Shown in pieces: positions 21,530 to 32,096 of a stretch of DNA of 64,000 nt. The DNA lies in assembly GCF_902167145.1 (NCBI RefSeq), contig NC_050098.1, positions 133,808,207-133,872,206 on the forward strand, given 5' to 3'. The notes under the pieces are model-generated. The model was given only the letters and a program-made list of their open reading frames with translations, searched no databases and had not been told where the DNA came from. This DNA is from Zea mays. Its lineage: Eukaryota > Streptophyta > Magnoliopsida > Poales > Poaceae. A program made the position numbers and the translations under genes. Position 1 is the stretch's first letter. Each line of letters starts with the position of its first letter.

Positions 21530-22304
21530 GTGTGCCAAAATGGTGCTTGGGTTAATAGCTCCATGCGCCTAGGGGTCTTTTTATAGCCCTAAGGAACCAA
21601 AGAGATGTTTGATATTCATTTGGAAGGCCCTGGTTGCCTTCTGTCTGCGGGTGCACCGGACTGTCCGATGCACAACGGACACTGCACAGGAGGCAATTTC
21701 TTTCCTTCCCTGGCGAAGCTGACCATTGTCGACCGTTGGTCACTCGACACACCGGATAGTCAGGTGCAGCCTGGTGACCGTTGATTGGGCTGACATGGCC
21801 GACGCTGATTGCACGGTCGACCATTGGCCAAACGTGCAGCTACCACACCGGACAATCTAGTGCTCATTGGGCAGTCCAGTAAATTATATTTGTGACGCCA
21901 CGGCAGAAACCCAAGAGCGGCTTGTTCGTCGGCTGATCAGCCTAGGCACCAAACACTGTCCGATGCACACCAGACAGTCCGGTGTAGCCCAGACTGGCCC
22001 AAGTTTGGCCAAAATTAGCCAAACATCTTTTCTCCAAATTGGTTTGACTTGAGAAGTTTCCTAGCACTTAGATGAACATAGTTAGCAACTAAAACAAATT
22101 ACTAAGTTCTAAAATTATACCTTTTATCATTCAATGCAATATGATTTGCAATATGCTCCAAAATGCACTTTTCTTATATATCTCAATTTTCTTTACAAAC
22201 ACATGTGCTTGTATTCATATGTGGAGTTGTTAGTCCATTGTAATGTGTTGAGCATTTAATCACCAAAACAAATAGAAATGATCCAAGGGCACATTTCCCT
22301 TTCA
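21530..22304 (-). repeat. Sirevirus-type LTR fragment, minus strand
   Basis: Read on the minus strand, the fragment begins TGAAAGGGAAATGTGCCC at 22304 and contains CACCGGAC/GTCCGGTG palindromes (about 21655, 21850, 21965) and a TATA box (GGCTATAAAAAG near 21580). All are typical of Sirevirus LTRs. No terminal end is seen on the left, where it meets duplication copy 1, so it is truncated. Confidence 0.65.
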
Positions 22305-23030
22305 AGAATGTGTTGTAATCTTTTTCTATTGCATGTGGTCCTATCACTTGGACAAAGTTTGTCCATTAGTTCAAGAGGAAATTTTGCCTAGTGCTTTCAA
22401 GGATAATATGAAGACTTAGTTTGAGAGGCGCTATCAGGTTAAGAGGACCATAGCTGAATATGAGATTTAATTCGACCAGATTATGCATTTGCACACCATG
22501 TTGCGCATGATGTATAACTAGCTAGGTATTTTTGATAGGGATTCAGGCTTCTATTCAATGCTTTTTGGGTGCTTTTGCTTTGGACGACTTTCGTTGTACA
22601 CTAGAGAGGGCTTTAAGGATTAAGGTATAGGACCAATATACAGAGGATTTCAAAGGTGGAGATTAGTCTCAAGGTCAAAAGGACCAAAAGGGCCATTCTA
22701 TAGGTTCTATTTAAAATGATAAGAATTGTTGTTACCATCACTATAGCGGTAATTCTTCTTAGTCTCTTTGGTTTTGGAGGTGGTTTAGAAGCTAGATCAG
22801 AAAGTGAATCTAGAGATAGCTTTACTTAGCCCCAAGCTATTGCGAAGCCAAGATTGGGCTTGGTGTGTGTTTTTCGTGGCAATGCTCATCGTCGAGCAGA
22901 ATATCATTGAACTAGTTAGTGCTCCATGTGTGGCAAGGGGTACCTCAAGGAGGTGGTGTTCTTGAAGAATCCAAACAACAAGGTGACCCCAGTGGTGTGC
23001 CTAGAATAGAATTTGAAAGATGGGTATTTA
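22305..23030 (+). pseudogene. Decayed gypsy gag fragment
   Basis: With stops and frameshifts, the plus strand keeps gag-like spacing: FERRYQVKRTIAEYEI, FDQIMHLHTML, RALRIKV and a knuckle remnant CVFRGNAHRRAEY, where two zinc ligands are lost compared with copy 1. It runs into duplication copy 2. No usable start exists. Confidence 0.45.
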
Positions 23031-23223
23031 AATTTGCTAAGAGGTAAAAAATAATCATATGAAGTCTAACTATATGATATGTATAATAATGTAATATATT
23101 AAATAGCAATATTTTTATAGCATATATGTGATATATATCAAACAAAATGAAGTTTTAGTTGGCATATAATTGATCATAAAGTAAAATTATTCAAATAGAA
23201 GTGACAAGAGACAACCAGGTCGA
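22636..23223 (+). repeat. Direct duplication, copy 2
   Basis: This is the partner of 20917-21505, in the same orientation and 1.7 kb downstream. It is continuous with gag-like DNA on its left, so it is probably the original copy. Confidence 0.7.
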
Positions 23224-23766
23224 GGCAACATGCAGACGTCAGGCAACGGGAGGTGTCGTGGAGCCGCTAGACAGGCAAGCGACAGGTGGCACCATGGGCC
23301 CAAAGAACAACTGAGCGAGCGACAGGCGACATCACGACTGACGATAGTTAGATCTCGGTTGTGTTGTATGCTACGCTACGATGATTGGGCAAGAGTTTGA
23401 GTGGGCAATAGGTGTGTAGGCATGCAACGCGCCTAGAACGATGATGTGCAGACGTGTGGGGCGATTGGGCGTGCAGCGAGTGGGCAATAGCTGTTGTTGC
23501 GGCGTTGGCGGCGGAGGAGTGAAGCGAAGCTGACAGCGATGTCCTGAACAAGCAAGAAGAACCATGCCCCCGTGAGCCCAACATGAACGGACAACATATA
23601 CCCGGCCCCTCGCCGCTAGCTTGTCTATGTCGAGAGTACTGAAACTAATAAGGTAGCAAAAGGAAGCAAACGACCATGGTCGCGAACCCAAGAACCTCCA
23701 TGGACGACTGCACGGACAGTCTGATCAAAAGCTACTTGTGCTACCAGAAGTACGAGGAAGGAAAGC
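23224..23766. other. Low-copy-looking DNA left of the Copia insertion
   Basis: The stretch is GC-richer than its neighbours with several short ORFs on both strands and none convincing. On the minus strand, across the Copia insertion, a short frame (PMLSFLVLLVAQVAFDQTV) looks like a hydrophobic leader and ends at 23625. It could be a remnant of a host exon or chance. Confidence 0.3.
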
Positions 23767-23771
23767 ATGGG

Positions 23772-24131
23772 TGTTAGATAACTCTTGCTAGTCCGTGTTG
23801 TTTGAGTTTCAGTCTGAGTCAAGTTAGTCAGTTAGCTAGTGTTCAGTTAGGCGTCATTCAGTTAGTTAGCGTTCAGTTAGCTCATGCTAAAGGTTGTTCG
23901 AGCTGAGCGAGTCACACGGAGAAGAGTGGGCGTCGTGTAGGTCGTGGGTATGGACACGGTTGTGATCGTGGCGTTGATGTATCTTTGTGTTTTGTTTTCC
24001 TGGTATTAATAGAGTCTAGAAAACGCTGTTACAAGCAAGCAGCACCAAAACTCGTCTCTCTCAGTGCGCTCTCCGTTCTCTGTTTCAGTGAGTTCGAGAG
24101 TCGTGAGATCCTATCGATCTCTATGTCATCA
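23772..24131 (+). repeat. 5' LTR of the Copia element
   Basis: It runs from TGTTAGATAACTC to ATGTCATCA. It contains short repeats of CAGTTAG (about 23828-23880). The primer binding site follows two bases later. Confidence 0.92.
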
Positions 24132-24159
24132 AGTGGTATCGGAGCCGGAACTAGAGAAG

Positions 24160-25152
24160 ATGAGTACGTCGCGGGCGGCGAGGAACCACTCACGAACTCC
24201 TCCAAGACGGAACCGGCAGCGATCTCCATCGCCACAACCGAGAGGACAACGTCCGAATGAACGCCGCGTCGTCGTCGAGCGTGTGGTGAGGGAGGCGTCG
24301 GCATCAGTGCAATATCCGATGTTGACGAGGACCAACTACAACAAATGGTGTCTGCTGATGTGCGTCAACATGGAGGCACAGGGATTCTGGTACGCTATGG
24401 AACAAGAGGAAGAAGATGAGGTTCTGTACCATGATGATTGCCTAGCGTTCGCCGCCATACTACGCTCCGTCCCGCTTGAGATGCTGGCGTCCCTCTCCAC
24501 CAAGCACACTGCTCAGTCTGCGTGGGAGGCGATTCGTTCGCGCCTCGTGGGGATCCAAAGAGTGAGGGAGACCAACGTCGAACAACTGCGACATGACTTC
24601 GGCGACATCCGCTTCATGGAAGGGGAAACAGTCAATGATTTCTCACTGAGAATCACCGGACTGGCCAACAGCATCAATGTGCTCGGAGGGAGTGTCTCTA
24701 ACGCTGAGATCGTGAAGAAGATGTTGCAGGTTGTTCCCGAACACCTGGAACAAGTCACGATCTCCATCGAAACACTCCTCGACGTCGACGCCATGACGAT
24801 GGAGGAGGTCACCAGTTGGCTGCGCAACGTCGAGCAGCGCAAGAAGTCTGCGTCAACAGTCGACAACCAGGGCCATCTTCTCCTCACGCAGGAAGAGTGG
24901 CTCGCACGGTTGAAGATTTGCGAAAATTTCGGCAACATCGGTGGATCGAGCGGTGGCAACGGAGGGACCAAGCAGAACAAGGTGCATCCTCGACCATGTA
25001 CCAAAGATGGACCTCCTCGGAAGAACACCAGGACCGAGGCGAGACTAGGACGATGCCGATCCTGTGGCGTGAAGGGGCATTGGGCCAGGGAGTGCCTGAC
25101 CAAGTCGAAGAAGAAAGAAAAGACCAATGTGGCCGAGGCGAATGAGGAATAG
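24160..25152 (+). CDS. Copia gag (nucleocapsid), open
   Basis: The 330-residue product starts MSTSRAARNHSRTPPRRNR, a basic tail, at the ATG 15 bases after the primer site. The Copia gag (UBN2-like) core follows: LTRTNYNKWCLLMCVNMEA, SAWEAIRSRLVG and FRFMEGE-type spacing (DIRFMEGETVNDFSLRITG). The C-terminal zinc knuckle CRSCGVKGHWAREC is intact (residues about 308-321). Gag packages the RNA in a cytoplasmic particle. The stop at 25150 separates it from protease. It lies in the same frame as the ORF beginning at 24064, but the earlier ATG is inside the LTR. Confidence 0.88.
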   Translation: MSTSRAARNHSRTPPRRNRQRSPSPQPRGQRPNERRVVVERVVREASASVQYPMLTRTNYNKWCLLMCVNMEAQGFWYAMEQEEEDEVLYHDDCLAFAAILRSVPLEMLASLSTKHTAQSAWEAIRSRLVGIQRVRETNVEQLRHDFGDIRFMEGETVNDFSLRITGLANSINVLGGSVSNAEIVKKMLQVVPEHLEQVTISIETLLDVDAMTMEEVTSWLRNVEQRKKSASTVDNQGHLLLTQEEWLARLKICENFGNIGGSSGGNGGTKQNKVHPRPCTKDGPPRKNTRTEARLGRCRSCGVKGHWARECLTKSKKKEKTNVAEANEE

Positions 25153-28100
25153 GAGACGAGCCTATTCCTGGTAAGCGCGCATGATGAAGCTGATCCCGTG
25201 GTATACTCTGTGATGTCCAGCAACCACCTGGAGGAAGTCCAGTGACAAGAGGAGCTGAGTCTGGGCGTAGTCACCACACCTGGATCCAGTCCTGTCTAGA
25301 TAAAGGAAGCGAAGGTGCACGCCGAGATCGGGGAGAGGGGCTGCTGACAGCCTCATCGGTGGATTCTCGACTCGGGAGCCACTAACCACATGAGTGGTGT
25401 GCACGCTGCGTTCGTGGAGCTTGACCTGACCTCAACGTTCGTGGCTCCGTCAAGTTCAGCGATGGTTCTGTTGCCAAGATCGAAGGACGAGGCACAATAC
25501 TCTTCCTCGGTGCCTTACTGGGGTGTATTACATACCTCGGCTCAAGGTTAACATAATAAGTCTTGGCCAATTGGATGAGGACGGCTGTGACATTGTCATC
25601 AAGAGGGGACTCATGCGCATCTACAGCGATCGTGGACAGCTTCTGACGAAGGTACGACATTCGTCCAGTCGTCTGTACATTCTGGAGATTAGGGTGGAGC
25701 ATCCCATGTCCCTGGCGGCAAAAGCAGAAGAGGTGTCTTGGCGTTGGCATGCCCGTTATGGGCATCTCAACTTCCTGGCCCTTCAAAGGCTGGCGAAGGA
25801 AGAGATGGTCTGAGGGCTCCCCTTCATCAACACCGTCGACAAGCTCTGCGATGGTTGTCTCATCGGCAAGCAACGACGCACGCCATTCCCAGCTGAGGGG
25901 ATGTACCGCGCCACCAAGCCCCTGGAGCTTGTCCACGTCAATGTGTGTGGCCCGATCACGCCACCCACACCGGGTGGGAAATCGTCATTCCTAATGCTCG
26001 GGGATGACATGAGCCGCTACATGTGGCTCATCCTAATTGCTGCAAAGGGGGAGGCGACGGATGCCATCAAGCGCGTCCAAGCTCGTGCTGAGGCGGAGTG
26101 CGGGGAAAGACTCTGTGTGCTGCGCACCGACCGCGACGGGGAGTTCACGTCGAACAACTTTAGCAAATACTGTAGTGAGCTCGGCATCAAGCGGACACCT
26201 GACGGCTGACGGCGCCCTACTCGCCCCAATAGAATGGGGTTGTTGAGCGCAGGAATCAGACCATCGTTGGCACAGCAAGGTCGATGATCAAGGTCGCTGG
26301 GATGTCGGGACGATTTTGGGGAGAGGCAGTCCAAACTGCCGTGTATCTCCTGAACCGTTCACCTACAAGGTGTTTGAAGGGGAAGACGCCGTATGAGGCA
26401 TGGTTTGGTAAGAAGCCTATTGTGCGTCATCTTAAGGTGTTTGGGTGTGTGGCGTTTGTGAAGGTTACTCGACCCCACCTGTCCAAGCTCGACGCCCGTG
26501 GCCTGAAGACAGTGTTCATCGGCTATGAAGAAGGAAGCAAGGCGTACAGGTTGTACGATCCCGTGGCGAATCGGGTTCACATATCCAGAGACGTTGTCTT
26601 CGATGAGGGGGTGTTCTGGGACTGGGAGGAGTCTCGGACTGGGACTAGCGACATCGAGCCATTCACAGTGGAGTACATTGTCACCAAGTCCTTGTCGGGA
26701 GGAGCAGGGTCAAGCAACGACATCGGATCACTCTATGCGCCAAGAACGTCGTCACTAGCATCGGTGTCATCTGCACAGAAGCCGGTGGAATATGTGGCAC
26801 CACCAACCACTGATGACGCCCTTGATGCAGATGTCGACAGCGAGGTAGTTCCTAGATACCGGAAGATTGAGAATCTCATCAGAGATCCTCAAGTTGCTGG
26901 ACTGGCAGCGCGTGACGTCGACATTGCAGAGCTCAACGCCATCAGTGCAGAAGAGCCGAGCACGTTCGCCCAAGCTGAAAGGGAAGCGTGCTGGCAGGAG
27001 GCGATGAACGAGGAGATGAAGTCGATCAATGCCAATAAGACGTGGTCCCTAGAAGATCTCCCATCGGGCCACCGAGCAATCGGCCTAAAGTGGGTGTGCA
27101 GGTTGAAGCGGAACGAAGCCGGCGATGTGGTGAAACACAAAGCGCGGCTTATGGCAAAAGGCTACGTACAGAAGGCGGGGATTGATTTTGAAGAAGCTTT
27201 CACCCCTGTGGCTCGTCTTGAGTCAGTCAGACTCTTGCTTTCCATTGTCGGACATTGCAATTGGGAGGTACACCACATGGACGTAAAGTCCGCGTTCCTC
27301 AACGGAGAGATCAAGGAGATCGTCTTCGTCAAGCAGCCACCTGGTTTCATTGACCCCAAGCATCCAGGCAAGGTCCTTCGCCTGCACAAGGCACTGTATG
27401 GCCTGCGCCAGGCTCCACGCGCATGGAACACTAAGCTGAACCAGGCACTAATTCGGCTCGGGTTCAGGCGCTGTGAATCAGAACACAGCATGTACACTCG
27501 AGGAGGTGGTGCTAGGCATCTAATTATTGGCGTATATGTGGACGATTTAATCATCACAGGTGGCGATCGGGAGGAGCTCACAAAGTTCAAAGTGGAGATG
27601 CAGAAGGTGTTCAAGAGATGAGTGACCTCGGCGCTTTGAAATATTATCTGGGCATCGAGGTTCAGCAGACTGCAAGTGGGATCACTGTGAGCCTAGGAGC
27701 ATACGCCGACAAGATATTGGAACGTGCAGGGATGTTGAACTACCAGTGGCCAGTAGGGGCAACCATGTCTAGTTGGTTTCAGCGACAGTGACATGGCCGG
27801 TGATCCAAATGACCGGAAAAGTACCAGTGGTATGATCTTCTTTCTCTCCGAGAGCCCAGTCACATGGCAATCCTCCAAGCAAAAGGTTGTGGCACTTTCT
27901 TCTTGTGAGGCGGAATATATAGCAGCATCTACTGCAGCATGTCAAGGCGTTTGGATGGCGAGACTTATGTCAGAGCTCATGGGAAGCCAAGCTACAGCAC
28001 CGGTGATAATGGTGGACAACCGGTCTGCAATCTCACTGGTGAAGAATCCAGTATTACACGACCGGAGCAAGCATATTGAGACCAAGTATCACTATATTCG

Positions 28101-28282
28101 ACAGTGTGCAGAAAACGCTGAGGAGAACAAGGCAATTTCTGTTGAGCCGATCAGCACAGGAGAACAGCTGGGGGGTTATCTTCACCAAGGCACTAAGTCG
28201 TCACAGATTTGAGGAATTGCGGTCCAAGATTGGGATGCAAGAAATAAGAAGAGGACAGCAAGACTTAGGAGGAGATTGTTAG
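25153..28282 (+). pseudogene. Copia pol, several stops, frameshifts and a deletion
   Basis: Protease keeps DSGATNHMS (about 25370). Integrase shows HARYGHLNFLALQRL, CDGCLIGKQRRTPF, and catalytic blocks LMLGDDMSRYMW and RTDRDGEFTSN, then a frameshift near 26205 before NGVVERRNQ. Reverse transcriptase is open at 26284-27621 with WVCRLKRNEAG, DVKSAFLNGEI and YVDDLIIT. The thumb and start of RNase H are missing: AYADKILERAGMLN (about 27735) jumps to SDMAGDPNDRKSTSG (27790). RNase H keeps SSCEAEYIAAS and DNRSAISLVKN. A run of six G near 28170 shifts the last frame. The stop TAG at 28280 lies inside the 3' LTR. Confidence 0.9.
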
Positions 28283-28627
28283 ATAACTCTTGCTAGTCCC
28301 TGTTGTTTGAGTTTCAGTCTGAGTCAAGTTAGTCAGTTAGCTAGTGTTCAGTTAGGCGTCATTCAGTCAAGTTAGCGTTCAGTTAGCTCGTGCCGGAGGT
28401 TGTTCGAGCTGAACGAGTCACACCGAGAAGAGTGGGCGTCGTGTGGATCGTGGGGATGGACACGGCTGTGATGGTGGCTTTGATGTATCTCTGTTTTTTG
28501 TTTTCCTGGTATTAATAGAGTCCAGAAAACGCTGTTACAAGCAAGCAGCACCAAAACTCGTCTCTCTCAGTGCGCTCTCCGTTCTCTATTTCAGTGAGTT
28601 CGAGAGCCGTCGATCTCTGTGTCATCA
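28277..28627 (+). repeat. 3' LTR of the Copia element
   Basis: It matches 23772-24131 apart from about 20 substitutions and a 9 bp gap near its right end. It is followed by the target duplication ATGGG. Confidence 0.92.
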
Positions 28628-28632
28628 ATGGG

Positions 28633-29190
28633 CAGGGCGGTGGAGGTAGATGAGGCATGGCACTGATCCGAGGGCGGCGTAGGAGGGAGAGTCGGGAGAA
28701 AAACGTCAACGCCGACAGCGGACCACCTTCGCTTCCCCCGCCCCGGGGCCCACACCCGCCTCTGCGATGCCAGGCTTCGCCGCGCCACCCGCCCTTATCG
28801 CCTACACCGACGTCCCTCTCCTCGCCTCTTTCTGCTTCTGGCGACAGCAACTCCTCCGGGCCCAGCTTGTCGCCATTACTGTCTGATAAGGTACTCCGCG
28901 TGCTAAACCTTTGCCTGCAGCGTCCGGCGAGCAAATGCCTGTCTTCAAGGAGCAAGTCTTATAATTGTTACTGGTAGTAGTAATTAAGTGAACAGTATGT
29001 ACCTAAAAAGTTAAAAATATGACTTGCTGAGAAACCAAGCAAAAACAAATTGAAGCAGATCGTGTAACAGATGTCGATGTCATTACAAGCAGGATTCAGA
29101 GAAAAACAAGACATGTGAAATCAATGCTAAACACCATGGGATTCCAGGACAAAGACAGAAAACATGTAGATAGAGCAGATCACATCCATT
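28633..29190. other. DNA between the Copia element and the histone gene
   Basis: Positions 28650-28980 are GC-rich with a 106-codon plus-strand ORF, rich in Pro/Arg/Ser, that I do not recognise. A possible splice donor (GATAAG|GTACTC) lies near 28890. The rest is AT-rich. This may be the remains of a first exon, but there is no support from a known protein. Confidence 0.25.
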
Positions 29191-29347
29191 ACATTTTTTT
29201 CAGAACTGCTAATCATAATCCTCCGTTAACATCAGCACATAGCAAGAAGCTACCTCTTGAAAACAACAACGCACACCTATAACACAACCATGACGTGCTA
29301 AACTAAGCACCTCCATCAGTAGCGAGCAGGCGCCGCAACCGAACCGC
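29191..29347 (-). other. 3' untranslated region of the histone H3 gene (inferred)
   Basis: On the minus strand this follows the H3 stop. It is T/G-rich and reaches AAAAAATGTAATGG near 29195, a plausible near-upstream element. Plant histone mRNAs are polyadenylated, so no animal-type stem-loop is expected and none is seen. Confidence 0.35.
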
Positions 29348-30109
<762 letters not shown>

Positions 30110-30265
30110 TCACACATACAGTACTGCCGCATCATAGTTTGTTTGGCGCTACGGGACATTCCTTTCCCTCCATGGAAGATGGAACGGCATTGCACTTGCG
30201 GTGCGGAAATCAACTTTTTATGGCTAGTTTGGAAGAAGGGGGTAGAGAGAAAATTAGAGGGCTAA

Positions 30266-30551
30266 GAGCATCTCCAAGAGACTAGCTAAATAGCTTGTCA
30301 AGGTAAATTTTTGCTACTTAACAGTAAAATAGTTCTCCAACAGACTAGCCATTTAACATGCCAAGCTATCCGGCTCTCTAAATTGATTCCTTCACTAGCC
30401 AAATTTGGCCAGCAACTCTCGCTAGCCAAGTTAATTTGTATGTTGAAGAGTCTGTTGGAATGTGATGTTATATATACAGTTTAATCTTTATGGAGAGACA
30501 AATAAAGAGTCAAATAGAGAGTAAAAAATAAAGAATCTCTTGGAGATGCTC
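30266..30551. mobile_element. PIF/Harbinger-type (Tourist-like) MITE
   Basis: The 286 bp element has inverted ends GAGCATCTCCAAGAGACT and its complement TCTCTTGGAGATGCTC. It is flanked by TAA on both sides (30263-30265 and 30552-30554), the 3 bp target used by PIF/Harbinger transposases. It has no coding capacity. Confidence 0.85.
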
Positions 30552-30590
30552 TAACATCTTTTTTATTATCTTAATAGCAAAATATTTTGG

Positions 30591-30867
30591 CAGCTTAGGA
30601 AACGGAGAAATGTTGTGGTGTTCCGCGGGGAAAGATCACCACTTGCAACAACCATGCTGTTGTGCCGCTCTGAAGCTGAATTATGGAGATCCAGGCTACG
30701 ACATGAGGACTACCAGATCGTGGCTGCCTGGTGTCGTGCTTTGTATGTAACATAGCGTAACCACATCGATGTAACCTAACCCCCCCTATGTACTAACAAA
30801 GGCGTTTTGGCCACAAAAAGTAATGCAATTCAGGTGGGGATCCTATCCCCCGGTGACATTCAAAAAA
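30591..30867 (+). mobile_element. 5'-truncated L1-type LINE with a perfect 18 bp target duplication
   Basis: The fragment encodes the last 54 residues of a plant LINE ORF2 (RKRRNVVVFRGERSPLA, EAELWRSRLRHED, VAAWCRAL), then a short 3' tail ending in A8. AATAGCAAAATATTTTGG flanks it on both sides (30573-30590 and 30868-30885, the first A shared with the poly-A). This is target-primed reverse transcription with early stop. Confidence 0.87.
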
Positions 30868-30925
30868 AATAGCAAAATATTTTGGTCCTTTCAATTCTCT
30901 CCATTTCTCGTCTCCCAAACTAGCC

Positions 30926-31232
30926 CTCCCCATACGAGACGGTGCTTTCTTGTTACATGTCTATTCCAACGCCGCCGCAGGAAAGAATAAAATTGAAACG
31001 GGGACGAACTTTTGTTTTGCGAGAGAAAACTAAAGTCATATGTTATGTAACCACTGACATGATTGATAATTTTCATGCAACTTCATGAAAGGTATGAAAG
31101 TTGTGTTTTTTAAGCACCCTATGAGGAGTTTCAAAAATTTTATGAAATTGGTCTTTAGTTTCAATTTTTTAAAAACTAGAGCGGCTAGACCTGTTTGGAT
31201 GAAAGAAGTTGGAACGTACCTGGATCATATAT
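30926..31232. other. Short host-like segment
   Basis: This AT-rich DNA lies between the MITE and the truncated Copia LTR. No gene, RNA or repeat is recognised. Confidence 0.4.
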
Positions 31233-31436
31233 TTCTCATCTCGTGACTCTACGCGCACAGAGCAAAGAGAGGGCAGGTGCCTCCGAAGCCCTTGCCGTTC
31301 GAGACCTTGCACGGGGGATTGAGATCTGGATCACCAGAGCGCATGGGAGGGTATGACCAGTTTATTTTCCTTACTGTTTTACGTTCTGCAGATTATATAT
31401 GTTTCATATATTCATCTGTTCTATTTTATATGTAGC
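31233..31436 (+). repeat. Truncated 5' LTR/leader of the second Copia element
   Basis: From CTCATCTCGTGACTCT onward the sequence matches 45924-46205 of the 3' LTR, with about 75 bases missing after ACGGGGGAT. The first 490 bases of the LTR are absent, so the element is truncated on its left. It is interrupted at 31437 by the Grande-like element and resumes at 41009. Confidence 0.8.
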
Positions 31437-32052
31437 TGTTGGGACCATGCTTCGTCGCCGAAGGTCCTGTGGAAAGAAACAGTTTCGGCTGAAGCTGCTC
31501 GTACGTGATGCCGAATGTACCATTCATGAAGCTTCGGTATTACAGCATATCTGAAGATGAAGGGTCGAACCGACTTAAAGATAGAATGACCTTTTAGTCC
31601 ATAAGGGTCTGAGCCATTGTTGTAAATTTTTATGAGGGGCATGATTGTAATTCCTCACAGGCTGTGTCCTGTGCCTATAAATAGTGAACAGTATTCCTTT
31701 ACTGTTCACGGATTCCTGTAATTGCAAACGCATCACTCGGGAATTATTATTTGTCAAGGCAAAGGTATAAATGTACCTAAACATTATGTTTTAACATTTT
31801 AGATTCATATAATAAGATATACGAATGATGTCATTTATTTCTGATATATTTATCTTTAATGTTTCACATTTTATATTACTTTGTAAGTTTAATTACGAAG
31901 GTGAAACCTTCGTAATATTCTGCTCGTGGCCTTCGTCCGAAGTTCATTAAATCCTTGGGGAGATAATGCTTCAGCCGACGAAGGGCATTAATATTTAACA
32001 TTTTATGTTGTCTTGTTCTTAATTCTTAGCATTTGAGAACAAGTCCCCAACA
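31437..32052 (+). repeat. 5' LTR of the Grande-like element
   Basis: It runs from TGTTGGGACCATGCTTCG to AAGTCCCCAACA. A TATA box, CCTATAAATAG, lies at about 31674-31684. The primer binding site TTGGCGCCCACC follows at 32053. Palindromic GAAG/CTTC words such as CGAAGGTGAAACCTTCG (near 31896) are frequent. Confidence 0.93.
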
Positions 32053-32096
32053 TTGGCGCCCACCTCCGGTGAACTCACTTCCACTTTCTTGAGACA

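Larger units (their letters stand above)
23772..28627 (+). mobile_element. Ty1/Copia element, complete ends, defective inside
   Basis: LTRs of about 360 bp (23772-24131) and 351 bp (28277-28627) are flanked by a perfect 5 bp target duplication, ATGGG (23767-23771 and 28628-28632). A primer binding site, TGGTATCGGAGCC, begins at 24134 and the polypurine tract AGGAGGAGAT ends at 28276. The LTRs differ at about 20 positions by eye plus a 9 bp gap, roughly 6%, which points to an insertion a few million years old under usual grass rates. Gag is open; pol is broken. Confidence 0.93.
30222..30925. mobile_element. MITE with GGCTAGTTTGG ends, carrying two later insertions
   Basis: GGCTAGTTTGG at 30222 and CCAAACTAGCC ending at 30925 are inverted ends, and the similarity extends about 35 bases inward (GAGAGAAAATT against AATTCTCTCC). 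Inside lie a PIF/Harbinger-type MITE (30266-30551) and a LINE fragment (30591-30867). Without them the element would be only about 100 bp. A clear target duplication is not visible. Confidence 0.55.
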
